Below are positions 35,584-44,241 of a DNA stretch of 64,000 nucleotides, piece after piece. This stretch comes from Acinetobacter chinensis (GTDB lineage Bacteria; Pseudomonadota; Gammaproteobacteria; Pseudomonadales; Moraxellaceae): the NCBI RefSeq assembly GCF_002165375.2, contig NZ_CP032134.1:372001-436000 (forward strand), read 5' to 3'. The translations under genes and the position numbers were made by a program. The notes beneath the pieces were generated by a model, which saw nothing but the letters and a program-made list of their open reading frames with translations, was not told where the DNA came from and searched no databases. Position 1 is the first letter of the stretch. The number at the start of each line of letters is the position of its first letter.

Positions 35584-35622
35584 AAAAAAAAATACACCGC
35601 AATCTTCAGGGATTACGGTGTG
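35584..35622 (-). terminator. Intrinsic terminator of the cbpA-cbpM operon
   Basis: On the minus strand ACACCGTAATC and GATTGCGGTGT form a stem with one mismatch around CCTGAA, followed by nine T residues. It lies 16 bp after the cbpM stop. Confidence 0.88.
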
Positions 35623-35637
35623 CTCAAATCTTAAATC

Positions 35638-35976
35638 TCAGGATTCTGGCAAATGCAGGTGGCGTACTTCACGTCTGAGCTTCTGTACTTCATCAATCAG
35701 ATCCAGCATCATGGCGACTGCGGAAAAACTGGCATCGAAGTCACGCTGCAGACGATAGGCTTTACGGGCACGGGTGACATCATCACTGAAAAACTGATGA
35801 ATACGCTCATCGGGGCGGTTGGGCAGAATATCGTATTCCAGTAACTGCAATACCCATTCAGGGCTTTGCCCACAGGTGGCAGCAAAATTTTTCAGATCAA
35901 AACTGCGATAATCATCTACAGATTCGGACTGATTACTGCCTTCACAAATAATTTCACGATAATGAATTGTTGTCAT
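35638..35976 (-). CDS. cbpM: Chaperone modulatory protein CbpM
   Basis: This 112-residue protein, starting MTTIHYREIICEG, is preceded by GGAGAACGCC. A longer upstream frame overlaps cbpA and lacks a ribosome site. It has the CbpM layout: a MerR-like helical start (FAATCGQSPEWVLQLLEYDIL), a middle helix (ARKAYRLQRDFDA) and a C-terminal coil (LIDEVQKLRREVRHL). It binds the J-domain of CbpA and blocks its co-chaperone and DNA-binding activity. It lies 10 bp after cbpA, which supports the assignment. Confidence 0.92.
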   Translation of the reverse strand: MTTIHYREIICEGSNQSESVDDYRSFDLKNFAATCGQSPEWVLQLLEYDILPNRPDERIHQFFSDDVTRARKAYRLQRDFDASFSAVAMMLDLIDEVQKLRREVRHLHLPES

Positions 35977-35986
35977 GGCGTTCTCC

Positions 35987-36955
35987 TTAACCCTGGCGAG
36001 GTTTAAAGTGCTTAAAGGCTTCAGCAAATGCTTTGTACGCTTGCTGTTCCGTTTCATTCTGAACAGGTGGATTAACAATCTTTAAAATCAGGTACAAATG
36101 CCCTGGTGTTTTATGGGGAATTCCTTTTTCTTTCAGGCGAAGCTGCTGTCCATTCTGTGCATTTTCAGGAATATTGACCTGGAGTTTATTGCCTCCTGGT
36201 GCAGTAAATTCAACACTCTGACCTAAGGCCGCTTCCCACGGGCTGATCTTCAGAGTGAAATAGACATCAGCACCTTCTATGCGGATCTGATCGTTATCCT
36301 TATATCGGATTTCAATATACAGGTCGCCATTTTCTCCGCCATTGACACCACTTTGCCCCTGTCCTGAAAGTCTGATCTGCTGACCTTCTTTCATGCCGGC
36401 TGGAATTTTCACCTGCAGGGTTTTCCGCTGAACTTCAGGCTCACCATAGGCATTCAGTGATGGAATCTGCAGGCTGATCTGCTGGCTTGCTCCGTGAAAA
36501 GCAATTTCAGGATCAACTTCCAGGCTCGCATGCTGATCTTCACCTTTATAACTGCGCGACTGCTGTTTCTGACTGCGCTGGTACTGATAGTTTTCCCCAC
36601 CAAAGCCTGAGCCAAAGCGCCCAAACAGATCTTCAAAACCGGAAAAATCTGAGGCATTACCCTGACCAGTATGCTGTCGGTAAAATTGTGCATTATCAAA
36701 CCCACCTGCACCCGCGGACTGCCCGTAATTGCTGAAACCTTCTGGATGATCCAGCTGAAAATCATATTCTTTCTTTTTTTCTTCATTGCTTAAGGTGTCA
36801 TAAGCAACATTGACTTCCTGCATCCGGCTTTCTGCATCAGCTTCTTTACTGACGTCGGGATGGTATTTTCTTGCCAGCTTACGGTACGCTTTTTTGATCT
36901 GGTCTGCTGTGGCATCGCGTGAAACGCCCAGAATTTCGTAGTGATTTTTAGGCAT
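35987..36955 (-). CDS. cbpA: Curved-DNA-binding protein CbpA (DnaJ-type co-chaperone)
   Basis: This 322-residue protein has an N-terminal J-domain with the HPD motif (ARKYHPDVSKEAD, about residues 28-40) that stimulates DnaK. A Gly/Phe-rich linker follows (about 75-140: GAGGFDNAQF, FGSGFGGENY), then two C-terminal client-binding domains starting DQHASLEVDPEIAF. There is no zinc-finger region, which separates CbpA from DnaJ. It is co-transcribed with its inhibitor cbpM. Confidence 0.94.
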   Translation of the reverse strand: MPKNHYEILGVSRDATADQIKKAYRKLARKYHPDVSKEADAESRMQEVNVAYDTLSNEEKKKEYDFQLDHPEGFSNYGQSAGAGGFDNAQFYRQHTGQGNASDFSGFEDLFGRFGSGFGGENYQYQRSQKQQSRSYKGEDQHASLEVDPEIAFHGASQQISLQIPSLNAYGEPEVQRKTLQVKIPAGMKEGQQIRLSGQGQSGVNGGENGDLYIEIRYKDNDQIRIEGADVYFTLKISPWEAALGQSVEFTAPGGNKLQVNIPENAQNGQQLRLKEKGIPHKTPGHLYLILKIVNPPVQNETEQQAYKAFAEAFKHFKPRQG

Positions 36956-37052
36956 ATTTCCTGAATTTCAGAGTCATTATCTTTTATTTATTATTAAGTC
37001 TTTTAAGTGACTTATAACAGCCCTGAACTGTAGCTAATTGTTTCAGCCTCAA

Positions 37053-37080
37053 TAAAAAAGCCTTCCTGAAAAGGAAGGCT
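37053..37080 (-). terminator. Terminator of DUF2147 gene 1
   Basis: On the minus strand AGCCTTCC-TTTTC-AGGAAGGCT is followed by TTTTTTATT. It lies 20 bp after the stop of the gene ending at 37101. Confidence 0.88.
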
Positions 37081-37100
37081 CTGGCAGCGGTGGGGCGAGA

Positions 37101-37562
37101 TTAATATTTAACCCAGGTCACACTGCGTCCAATAACGGATACACCGACATAGCCACGCATGGTCAGACGTTTTTCATTGCTGCTCAGACGCGCTTTGCCT
37201 TTGTAAATTTTGCCACCAATCGGATCAAGTACCCGACCATCAATAAACTCTTTAGGGTTATCCGGATTCTGTTTAAAACCCCAGATGAAAGGCAGTCCTA
37301 AAAATGGCTTTCCTTTCAGTGCGCCTGGGCAGTTGGTGCAGATGACCGCTTTTTCTGCACCTGGAATACTGCGGGTTTCAACAATGATTCCCTCATAGGT
37401 GCCGTCAGGTTTTTTACGGATCTCGACATCGGCACGTGAATAGCCGGTACGGTCGTCAATGGTCTTCCATTTTCCAACCAGTGGATCGCTGTCAGCAAAG
37501 CTCATCGAAGATAAAGTTGCCAGAAACAGTCCAGCAATAATCCCTTTATAACGTTTATTCAT
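37101..37562 (-). CDS. Exported DUF2147 protein, paralogue 1
   Basis: From ATG 37562 (site GGAAGG eight bases upstream) the product has 153 residues and a signal peptide ending SSMSFA before DSDPL. The mature part begins VGKWKTIDDRTGYSRADVEI, the hallmark of DUF2147, and is a predicted small beta-barrel in the periplasm. A CxxC pair (CTNC) lies mid-sequence. It ends with GRSVTWVKY. It is the last of three related genes on this strand, each with its own spacing, so they may be separate transcripts. Function unknown. Confidence 0.85.
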   Translation of the reverse strand: MNKRYKGIIAGLFLATLSSMSFADSDPLVGKWKTIDDRTGYSRADVEIRKKPDGTYEGIIVETRSIPGAEKAVICTNCPGALKGKPFLGLPFIWGFKQNPDNPKEFIDGRVLDPIGGKIYKGKARLSSNEKRLTMRGYVGVSVIGRSVTWVKY

Positions 37563-37719
37563 TCGGGCCTTCCCTTGATAAAAGTATGCCATTTTAATTT
37601 TAGAGTAAAATACCTAAAACAAAGTCTAAAAATCAAGTGAAATCAACGCTATAAAGTGTGACTTTAATCTCTTAAAGAGTGAATTGTGTAGTGTGTTGTG
37701 AGATGTGCAGGAGATATTT

Positions 37720-37743
37720 GCAGTCCACTGCGATGTGGACTGC
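37720..37743 (-). terminator. Hairpin after DUF2147 gene 2
   Basis: GCAGTCCAC and GTGGACTGC form a perfect 9-bp stem with a 6-nt loop, directly 3' of the gene ending at 37761. No clean T-run follows on the minus strand, so termination efficiency is unclear. Confidence 0.45.
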
Positions 37744-37760
37744 ATAAACTGATGTGGATT

Positions 37761-38216
37761 TCAGTATTTGATCCAGGTCATATTACGACCGACAGAAGTC
37801 CCATCAATAAGACCGCGGATCACCAGATGTTTGCCATTACTGCCTAAGCGGGCACGGGCTGGATAAATATTTCCAGTGTGCGGATCAAGCAGTGTTCCAT
37901 TGATAAATTCATCTTTCTTTTCAGGATTCGTGGTCAGTCCTGCAAGAGTTGTCAAACCGATCAGTGGTTTACCTTTGTTGTCTCCAGTACATTTCACACA
38001 CTGTACCTGTTTGATTCCACCTGGAGATGAACGTACATCAACAATGGTTGCAGTATACTGATTGGCTTTGTTTTTGGTGATTGTAACGTCGGAAAGAGAG
38101 AATCCAGTACGGTCATCAATCGTTTTCCATTTCCCTACAAGTGGATCTGTTGCTGCAAATACCGTCTGGCTGATTATTGTTGCTGTAAAAATTGCGGTCA
38201 GCAGTAGTTTATTCAT
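37761..38216 (-). CDS. Exported DUF2147 protein, paralogue 2
   Basis: From ATG 38216, with GGGAAAG just upstream, the product has 151 residues and a signal peptide (MNKLLLTAIFTATIISQTVFA). The mature part begins ATDPLVGKWKTIDDRTGFSL, close to paralogue 1, and keeps the CxxC pair as CVKC and the end GRNMTWIKY. It probably arose by tandem duplication. It is periplasmic; the function is unknown. Confidence 0.85.
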   Translation of the reverse strand: MNKLLLTAIFTATIISQTVFAATDPLVGKWKTIDDRTGFSLSDVTITKNKANQYTATIVDVRSSPGGIKQVQCVKCTGDNKGKPLIGLTTLAGLTTNPEKKDEFINGTLLDPHTGNIYPARARLGSNGKHLVIRGLIDGTSVGRNMTWIKY

Positions 38217-38385
38217 GAAGCTTTCCCTAAAACATGATGTAAATACCTGAAACACAGGAATAATGTTAAATACTTATTAAAACTTTGGAATAACTTATAC
38301 ATGGAAAAAACGGAAGTTGAATAGGCAAAAATGTTCAAAAGAACTGCAACTTTAGGAGGGTGTTCTGGTGATGGAATAACCGATT

Positions 38386-38408
38386 CATGCACTCGGAATT
38401 TGTGCATG
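38386..38408. repeat. Inverted repeat between DUF2147 genes 2 and 3
   Basis: CATGCAC and GTGCATG form a 7-bp perfect inverted repeat with a 9-nt centre in the gap 3' of paralogue 3. It may be a weak terminator or a regulator site for paralogue 2. Confidence 0.3.
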
Positions 38409-38461
38409 GAAAGGGATGCGAATGAGTGGTTAAAAAATATTCCGAAACCGGCAGTGGTGAA

Positions 38462-38911
38462 TTATTCCACTTTGATCCAGGAAACTGTCCTGCCAAGCAG
38501 CGTTGTCCCGATATAACCACGTAAAGTCAGAACATTTCCGCGGGCATTTAACCGACCTTTACCACTGTAAATATTTCCTGTTAATGGATCGAGCACCTGA
38601 CCATGAATAAACTCACCTTCTTTATCAGGATTTTGCTGAAAACCTGACAGTATGGGCGGTCCAAGTAAGGGTGCATTTTTCAGTGTTCCTGAACACTTTT
38701 CACAGTGGCTGATTGCAGGTCGGTTGGGAATGGCATGAACTTTTATGATTTTTCCTGTGTATTGCCCATTTTTCTGTTTACTGATCTGAACTTCTGCACG
38801 TGCATAACCTGTTTTGTCATCTATGGTTTTCCATGTGCCAGAAAGATCCTGAGCATGCAGTAGAGAGCAGTGGAACAGGGGGATCAGCGCGAGGCGCATT
38901 ATTGTTTTCAT
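38462..38911 (-). CDS. Exported DUF2147 protein, paralogue 3
   Basis: This 149-residue protein has a signal peptide ending LFHCSLLHA before QDLSG. The mature domain (GTWKTIDDKTGYARAEVQI) is the most diverged of the three but keeps CxxC as CEKC and the end LLGRTVSWIKVE. GGAAAA lies a few bases before the ATG. All three copies face the same way within 1.8 kb. Confidence 0.85.
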   Translation of the reverse strand: MKTIMRLALIPLFHCSLLHAQDLSGTWKTIDDKTGYARAEVQISKQKNGQYTGKIIKVHAIPNRPAISHCEKCSGTLKNAPLLGPPILSGFQQNPDKEGEFIHGQVLDPLTGNIYSGKGRLNARGNVLTLRGYIGTTLLGRTVSWIKVE

Positions 38912-39027
38912 TTTAGTTTTCCGGTCTTTATTCAGTTATTTTTATGTTCCAGCATCGGCTGGAAAACCGGCATTCTACTCGAATTTTAAAACTTTACAAT
39001 ACAGAGGACTGAGCCATTTTCAGTGCA

Positions 39028-39053
39028 TAAAAAAGGGTGACCGTGGTCACCCT
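39028..39053 (-). terminator. Intrinsic terminator of hslO
   Basis: On the minus strand AGGGTGAC and GTCACCCT form an 8-bp stem with a 4-nt loop, followed by TTTTTTA. It lies 17 bp after the hslO stop. Confidence 0.88.
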
Positions 39054-39069
39054 GAGCTGCATTTTATAT

Positions 39070-39945
39070 TCAGCTGAGATGTTCACCAAACAGCGCCAGT
39101 GCTTCTTCAGCAGTAAAGCTGTACTGGGTGTTGCAGAACTGGCAGTCCATGGTCAGTGGGTTCTGGTGTTCCAGGGTTTCACGTACAGCGACTGAACCAA
39201 TCTGAATCAGTGCAAGCGAACAGCGTTCTTTGGAGCAGGTACAGCCAAATTTCAGCTGTTCTGTTTCAGGTAGACGGACTTCTTCTTCATTGTATAAACG
39301 GTAAAGAATTTCGTTGGCATCCAGTCCGATCAGCTCTTCAGGTTTGAGTGTTTCAGTCAGCATGGTCAGACGAGGCCACAGATCTTCATCGACCCAGCGC
39401 TGTTCTTCTTCACTGTTACGGGGTAACAATTGAATCAGTAAGCCACCTGAGCGCTGTGTATCGCTCGCCAGGACAATCCGTGTTGGAATCTGAGCAGAAA
39501 GGTCGTAGTACTGCATCAGGCAGCTGGCAAGATCGGGTTTGTCCAGCGGCACAATCCCCTGATAGCGTTCACCCTGTTCAGGCTCAATGTTAATGAACAG
39601 AACTGGATTCAACAGATTTTTCAGCACAGTACTGCTGCTGGTTGCTTCTTCAAAACGGGGATCGGCTTCGTAATCTGCCAGGGCGCGGACTTCACCATTG
39701 TGGTTACATTCAGCCATTGCCCATTTCAGTGTACCTGTTGCCTGAATCTGCAGGCTGATCCGTCCACGGATTTTCAGTGTACTTGCCAGTAAAGCGGTTG
39801 CACTGAGCATTTCACCCAACAGAACTCTGATGGCGGGTGCGTAGTCGCGCTGTTGCAGAATTGTTTGCAGCGCATTTTCAAGATGCACAACCTCACCACG
39901 AACAGGGCTATCTTCAATATAAAAACGTTGACGTAAATCAGACAT
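39070..39945 (-). CDS. hslO: Redox-regulated chaperone Hsp33
   Basis: From ATG 39945, with GGAG a few bases upstream, the product has 291 residues. A TTG start 12 bp further up would overlap the ribosome site. Hsp33 is a cytosolic holdase that is switched on when its C-terminal zinc-cysteine centre is oxidised. The four cysteines are present as CTC in KFGCTCSKERC and CQFC near the end, although this spacing includes an extra Cys at SKERC. It is the third gene in a same-strand run priA, KefB-like antiporter, hslO, probably one operon. Confidence 0.94.
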   Translation of the reverse strand: MSDLRQRFYIEDSPVRGEVVHLENALQTILQQRDYAPAIRVLLGEMLSATALLASTLKIRGRISLQIQATGTLKWAMAECNHNGEVRALADYEADPRFEEATSSSTVLKNLLNPVLFINIEPEQGERYQGIVPLDKPDLASCLMQYYDLSAQIPTRIVLASDTQRSGGLLIQLLPRNSEEEQRWVDEDLWPRLTMLTETLKPEELIGLDANEILYRLYNEEEVRLPETEQLKFGCTCSKERCSLALIQIGSVAVRETLEHQNPLTMDCQFCNTQYSFTAEEALALFGEHLS

Positions 39946-39994
39946 AAAATTCTCCAAACCCTGTCTTAATGGTGACTATATTGTAAAACACAAG

Positions 39995-41836
39995 TCACTC
40001 AGATTCATCCCTAGTAACATCTATCCGCTGATGTTCCAGTCCGCGCTTCAGATTGACGCCAGCTGGGACTTCACGCGCCTGTGCATCACTTTCAAACAGG
40101 TGTTCAAGTTCGGCTAAAGCGTTACGGTGTGTTTCATAAATTTTCTGTTCATCGGTATAGACCCGCTGCTGCTGAGTCAGCAGTTTTTCATCATAGTCAC
40201 GGAACAGCTCAATGCTGCGGTAAGCATCTTCTTCCTCAATCCCCAGTTCACAGAGCGCTCTGTAAGCCATGCCCAATGAAGACAGATAGGTTTCACGCCA
40301 GATATGCTCAACCCCAAGGTCACGTAACAGATGGACATGATGGCGGTCTCTGGCACGGACCAGCAGTTTCAGTTCGGGATAATTCAGACGGATATGCCGG
40401 GCAACATTCATGGAGTCTTCTATGTCATCAATAGCCAGGATGAAAATGCGGGCATGCTCAATGCCAGCTGCGCGTAAAATTTCCGGTTGAGTGGCATCGC
40501 CATAATAAAGTTTACCGCCATAGTTTCTGACAAAATCCACTTTTTCCAGGTTGCTGTCGATGGCGGTAAAGGACTGGTGCTGTAAATGGGCAACACGGGC
40601 AATAATCTGTCCGAAACGTCCAAAACCGGCAATGATGATTGAACTGTGCTCATCGGGAATGTCATCGTATTCAGGCGTACTTTCTTTTTCAAACAATGGC
40701 AGCACCCATCTGGTAACCACCCAGTACAGCAATGGTGTCAGCACCATGGAAAGGGTTACCATCAGATTGACAGGTTCCAGCACAGCCTTTGTGATGACCT
40801 GTTCACTGAGTGCGACATTCAGTACGACAAAGGCAAATTCACCGCCCTGTGCCAGGCAGGTCGCCAGTAACAGACTGTTGCGCAAGGAGTACTGAAAATA
40901 ACGGGCAATGGTAGTTAAGGATAATAATTTGATCAGCAGCAGAACCAGTGCTCCACCAATGATCAGTCCTGGAGACTCCACAATCAGTGACAGTTCTGTG
41001 GTCATGCCTACGGTCATAAAAAACAGACCCAGCAGCAATCCTTTAAAAGGGGCAATACTGGCTTCAAGCTCATGACGGAATTCGGAGTCTGCAAGCAGTA
41101 CACCGGTCAGAAAAGCCCCAAGCGTGGTACTGATGCCGAGTACATCCATCAGTACAACCACGCCCAGTACAATAAACAGCCCTACGGCCGTAATCAGCTC
41201 ATATGCACCACTTTTTGCAACAAAGCGGAAAAACGGGCGCATCAGATAACGACTGAACAGAAACAGTCCGGTAAAGGTTGCAATAATTGCTGCGAAATAG
41301 GCAATGCCGTGATGGGTGGATTCCGTTCCTGCGAGCAGTGGAATCACGGCAATCAGTGGAATAGCAGCAATATCCTGGAAAAGCAGAATGGAAAATGACT
41401 GCTGACCGAAGGTGGTGTTCAGTTGCTGTTTTTCACTGAGCAGCTGCAGGACAAATGCGGTGGATGACAGTGCCAGTGCTGAACCGATAATCAGGCTGGC
41501 GGTCACAGATTGCTGAAGGGCGAAAAAGACCGCAATGGCAAGAAACAGTGCGCTGACACCTACCTGCACACTGCCGATCACAAAGATGGATTTACGCATT
41601 TCCCATAGACGCTGTGGACGCAGTTCCAGTCCAATTATGAACATCAGCAGAATGACACCAAATTCGGCAAGTTCCTGAATGGCTTCAGGATCACTGGCAA
41701 TATTCAGCACACTGGGACCCAGTACAATACCCGTAAACAGATACCCCAGTACTGTGGCAATACCGAAGCGTTTGGCCAGTGGTACCAGCAAAAGTGAGGC
41801 ACCAATAAAAATGGTGATCTGCAGTAATAAAGACAT
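39995..41836 (-). CDS. KefB/KefC-type monovalent cation:proton antiporter with RCK domain
   Basis: This 613-residue protein of the CPA2 family has about 12 membrane helices in the first 390 residues, then a RCK/TrkA-N domain near 405-520. The nucleotide-binding motif is IIIAGFGRFGQIIARV. KefB and KefC carry K+ out in exchange for H+ when glutathione adducts accumulate. The regulator gene kefF or kefG is not adjacent, so gating may differ. It lies between priA (32 bp upstream) and hslO. Whether it is the KefB, KefC or YbaL type cannot be settled by eye. Confidence 0.9.
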   Translation of the reverse strand: MSLLLQITIFIGASLLLVPLAKRFGIATVLGYLFTGIVLGPSVLNIASDPEAIQELAEFGVILLMFIIGLELRPQRLWEMRKSIFVIGSVQVGVSALFLAIAVFFALQQSVTASLIIGSALALSSTAFVLQLLSEKQQLNTTFGQQSFSILLFQDIAAIPLIAVIPLLAGTESTHHGIAYFAAIIATFTGLFLFSRYLMRPFFRFVAKSGAYELITAVGLFIVLGVVVLMDVLGISTTLGAFLTGVLLADSEFRHELEASIAPFKGLLLGLFFMTVGMTTELSLIVESPGLIIGGALVLLLIKLLSLTTIARYFQYSLRNSLLLATCLAQGGEFAFVVLNVALSEQVITKAVLEPVNLMVTLSMVLTPLLYWVVTRWVLPLFEKESTPEYDDIPDEHSSIIIAGFGRFGQIIARVAHLQHQSFTAIDSNLEKVDFVRNYGGKLYYGDATQPEILRAAGIEHARIFILAIDDIEDSMNVARHIRLNYPELKLLVRARDRHHVHLLRDLGVEHIWRETYLSSLGMAYRALCELGIEEEDAYRSIELFRDYDEKLLTQQQRVYTDEQKIYETHRNALAELEHLFESDAQAREVPAGVNLKRGLEHQRIDVTRDESE

Positions 41837-41868
41837 GTTGCTGTTCCAGTTATTCTGTATTTGCTGAC

Positions 41869-44091
41869 TCAGCTGAGTTCCTGAGGGTCAATATCCAGTG
41901 TCAGTTTCATCGTGGAGGGTTTCTGATGCAGCATGTTCTGCCACCAGCTGCGCATATGATAATGCAGTCGTGCCCGATCCTGTGATAACAGTACCATATG
42001 TGCCTGCCAGCGTCCTGCTTTACGTTCCATTGGTGCAGGAATGGGTCCCCAGATATCTGCATTCAGGTCACTGCGCTGACGTAACAGCCCTGCATGTTCC
42101 TGTAAAAAATCCTGATTCTGCTGCTGACTGGATGATTCACAGCGGATCAGAGCTGCATAGCGATAGGGTGGCAGTAAAGCATTTTTACGTTCTATCAGTG
42201 TCTGCTGTGCAAAAGCTCTGTAGTTTTCATTGACCAGAGTCAGCAGTAAAGGATGATCAGGTCTGAGCGTCTGTAAATAAACATCACCTTTGTGTTCACC
42301 GCGTCCTGCACGTCCTGAAACCTGAACAATCAATTGAGCTGTGCGTTCAGGTGCACGAAAATCAACACTCAGCAGTCCGGCATCTATATCCAGTACAGCA
42401 ACCAGGGTCACATAAGGGAAATGATGCCCTTTGGCAAGCATCTGTGTTCCGAGCAAAATGACGGGTTCACTTTTATGAATTTTGTCATAAATTTTTTGCC
42501 AGCTGCCGACACGGCTGGTCGAATCCCGATCGACCCGAATCACCTCATGATCAGGGAATAAGCTGTTCAGGCTTTCCTCTACTTTGGCTGTGCCCATTCC
42601 AATGGATTTCAGCTCAGTGTGCTGACAGGCAGGGCAGTGATCGGGTAAACGGTGTATGGTACCGCAGTGATGGCAGTGCAGATGTGAATACGGCTGATAG
42701 TGAACCGTAAAATTGGCATCACAGTGCGGACATCGGGCTTGCCAGGCACAGCTTTCACAGATCAGTACAGGAGCGTAGCCCCGACGGTTCAGAAACACCA
42801 GTACCTGTTCTTTTTTATCCAGCCGTTTTTTCATTTCAGCCAGCAGAATTTTACTGATGCCATGCTCTTTCTGTGCAATTTTTAAATCAAGAATATGAAT
42901 TTTAGGCATCTGAGCAGAACCTGCCCGCTGATTCAGCTCCAGCACAGTCATTTTACCCTGATCCACAAGGGCATAGCTGTCTATACTTGGTGTGGCACTT
43001 CCCAGAATCACAGGACAGTTCTGAAGATGTGCTCTATACAGAGCGACATCACGGGCATGGTAGCGGAAACCTTCCTGCTGCTTGAAGGAAAGGTCATGTT
43101 CTTCATCCAGCACAATCAGCCCCAGTCGAGGCAGTGGGGTAAAAATGGCTGAACGTGTCCCCAGTATAATTGAGGCTTTACCTGTCTGAGCTGCCTGCCA
43201 TGCCTGAAGACGTCTGGAATCATTCAGACCCGAATGAAGCATGGCAATATCACAATGAAAACGTGACTGAAAGCGGCTGATGGTCTGAGGTGTCAGACCG
43301 ATTTCAGGTACCAGTACCAGCACCTGTTTACCCTGTTTCAGTACTTCCTGCATCACCTGAAGATACACTTCAGTTTTACCGCTGCCTGTTAAACCATCGA
43401 GCAGAAATGCCTGATATTTTTTTTGTGCTTTCAGAATACCCTGAACCGCTTTTTTCTGATCTTCGTTGGCAGTCAGAGGCATCTGAGCCAGGCTGACAGC
43501 CTGAGGACTGAAATTCTGTGCTTCTAGCACACATTCACAGATACCTTTTTTTTCCAGAGCTTTGAGTGTGGCGGTTTCAACGCCTGCCAGATTCAGAATA
43601 TTTTCTGCTGTTCCAGACGGGTGCAGTTTAAGAATTTTATAGGCTTCCTGCTGTCTTTCAGAGCGTTTCAGACGGGCATCTGCATGTTCGTCCAGCAGTT
43701 TCCACATCCTGGCGAGCAGATTATAGGGTTTACCCTGGCGCAGCAGTGCAGGTAATGCAGTGTGCATGACCTCACCGATAGGGAACTGATAGTACTGTGC
43801 CGACCATGTCAGTAAATTTAAGGTCTGAGTATCCAGCAGTGGTTCATCATCCAGCAGTTCAGTAATGTATTTCAGTTTAAACTCTGAACTGAGTGGAGCA
43901 TCAGGCGCAATTTTTTCAGTCACAATCCCCGTCAGATTCTGTCTTCCAAATGACACAAGCACCCTGGCACCTGGCTGGGCTTTCTGATAGTCCTGTTCAC
44001 TGAGCATATAGTCAAAACAGTCATACAGGTAAACTGGTACAGCAACCCGAATGCGAAAAACTGGAGCAGAGGCGGAAGTTAGGTCTGGCAT
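41869..44091 (-). CDS. priA: Primosomal protein N' (replication restart helicase PriA)
   Basis: This 740-residue SF2 helicase restarts replication at stalled forks by recognising fork structures and loading the replisome. Walker A is DGLTGSGKTEVYLQ (about residue 225), the DEAH-like box is LDEEHDLSFKQQ, and TQMLAKGHHFP follows. The zinc-binding insert has eight cysteines: CESCAWQARCPHC and, after a short gap, CHHCG and CPAC. All expected motifs are intact. It is divergent from gspF with about 150 bp between them. Confidence 0.96.
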   Translation of the reverse strand: MPDLTSASAPVFRIRVAVPVYLYDCFDYMLSEQDYQKAQPGARVLVSFGRQNLTGIVTEKIAPDAPLSSEFKLKYITELLDDEPLLDTQTLNLLTWSAQYYQFPIGEVMHTALPALLRQGKPYNLLARMWKLLDEHADARLKRSERQQEAYKILKLHPSGTAENILNLAGVETATLKALEKKGICECVLEAQNFSPQAVSLAQMPLTANEDQKKAVQGILKAQKKYQAFLLDGLTGSGKTEVYLQVMQEVLKQGKQVLVLVPEIGLTPQTISRFQSRFHCDIAMLHSGLNDSRRLQAWQAAQTGKASIILGTRSAIFTPLPRLGLIVLDEEHDLSFKQQEGFRYHARDVALYRAHLQNCPVILGSATPSIDSYALVDQGKMTVLELNQRAGSAQMPKIHILDLKIAQKEHGISKILLAEMKKRLDKKEQVLVFLNRRGYAPVLICESCAWQARCPHCDANFTVHYQPYSHLHCHHCGTIHRLPDHCPACQHTELKSIGMGTAKVEESLNSLFPDHEVIRVDRDSTSRVGSWQKIYDKIHKSEPVILLGTQMLAKGHHFPYVTLVAVLDIDAGLLSVDFRAPERTAQLIVQVSGRAGRGEHKGDVYLQTLRPDHPLLLTLVNENYRAFAQQTLIERKNALLPPYRYAALIRCESSSQQQNQDFLQEHAGLLRQRSDLNADIWGPIPAPMERKAGRWQAHMVLLSQDRARLHYHMRSWWQNMLHQKPSTMKLTLDIDPQELS

Positions 44092-44241
44092 AAAATGGTC
44101 AAGTCGTCCTGATTAAATTTCGTCGTGCAGTCACTGGAGTTATGTTAGAGTGAACGAAAAGTTTATATCCAAGAATATGAATGATTTTGGTGGTCAGACG
44201 CAACAGCGCTGAAGAAAATAGTGGACAATTAGAGCATTACA

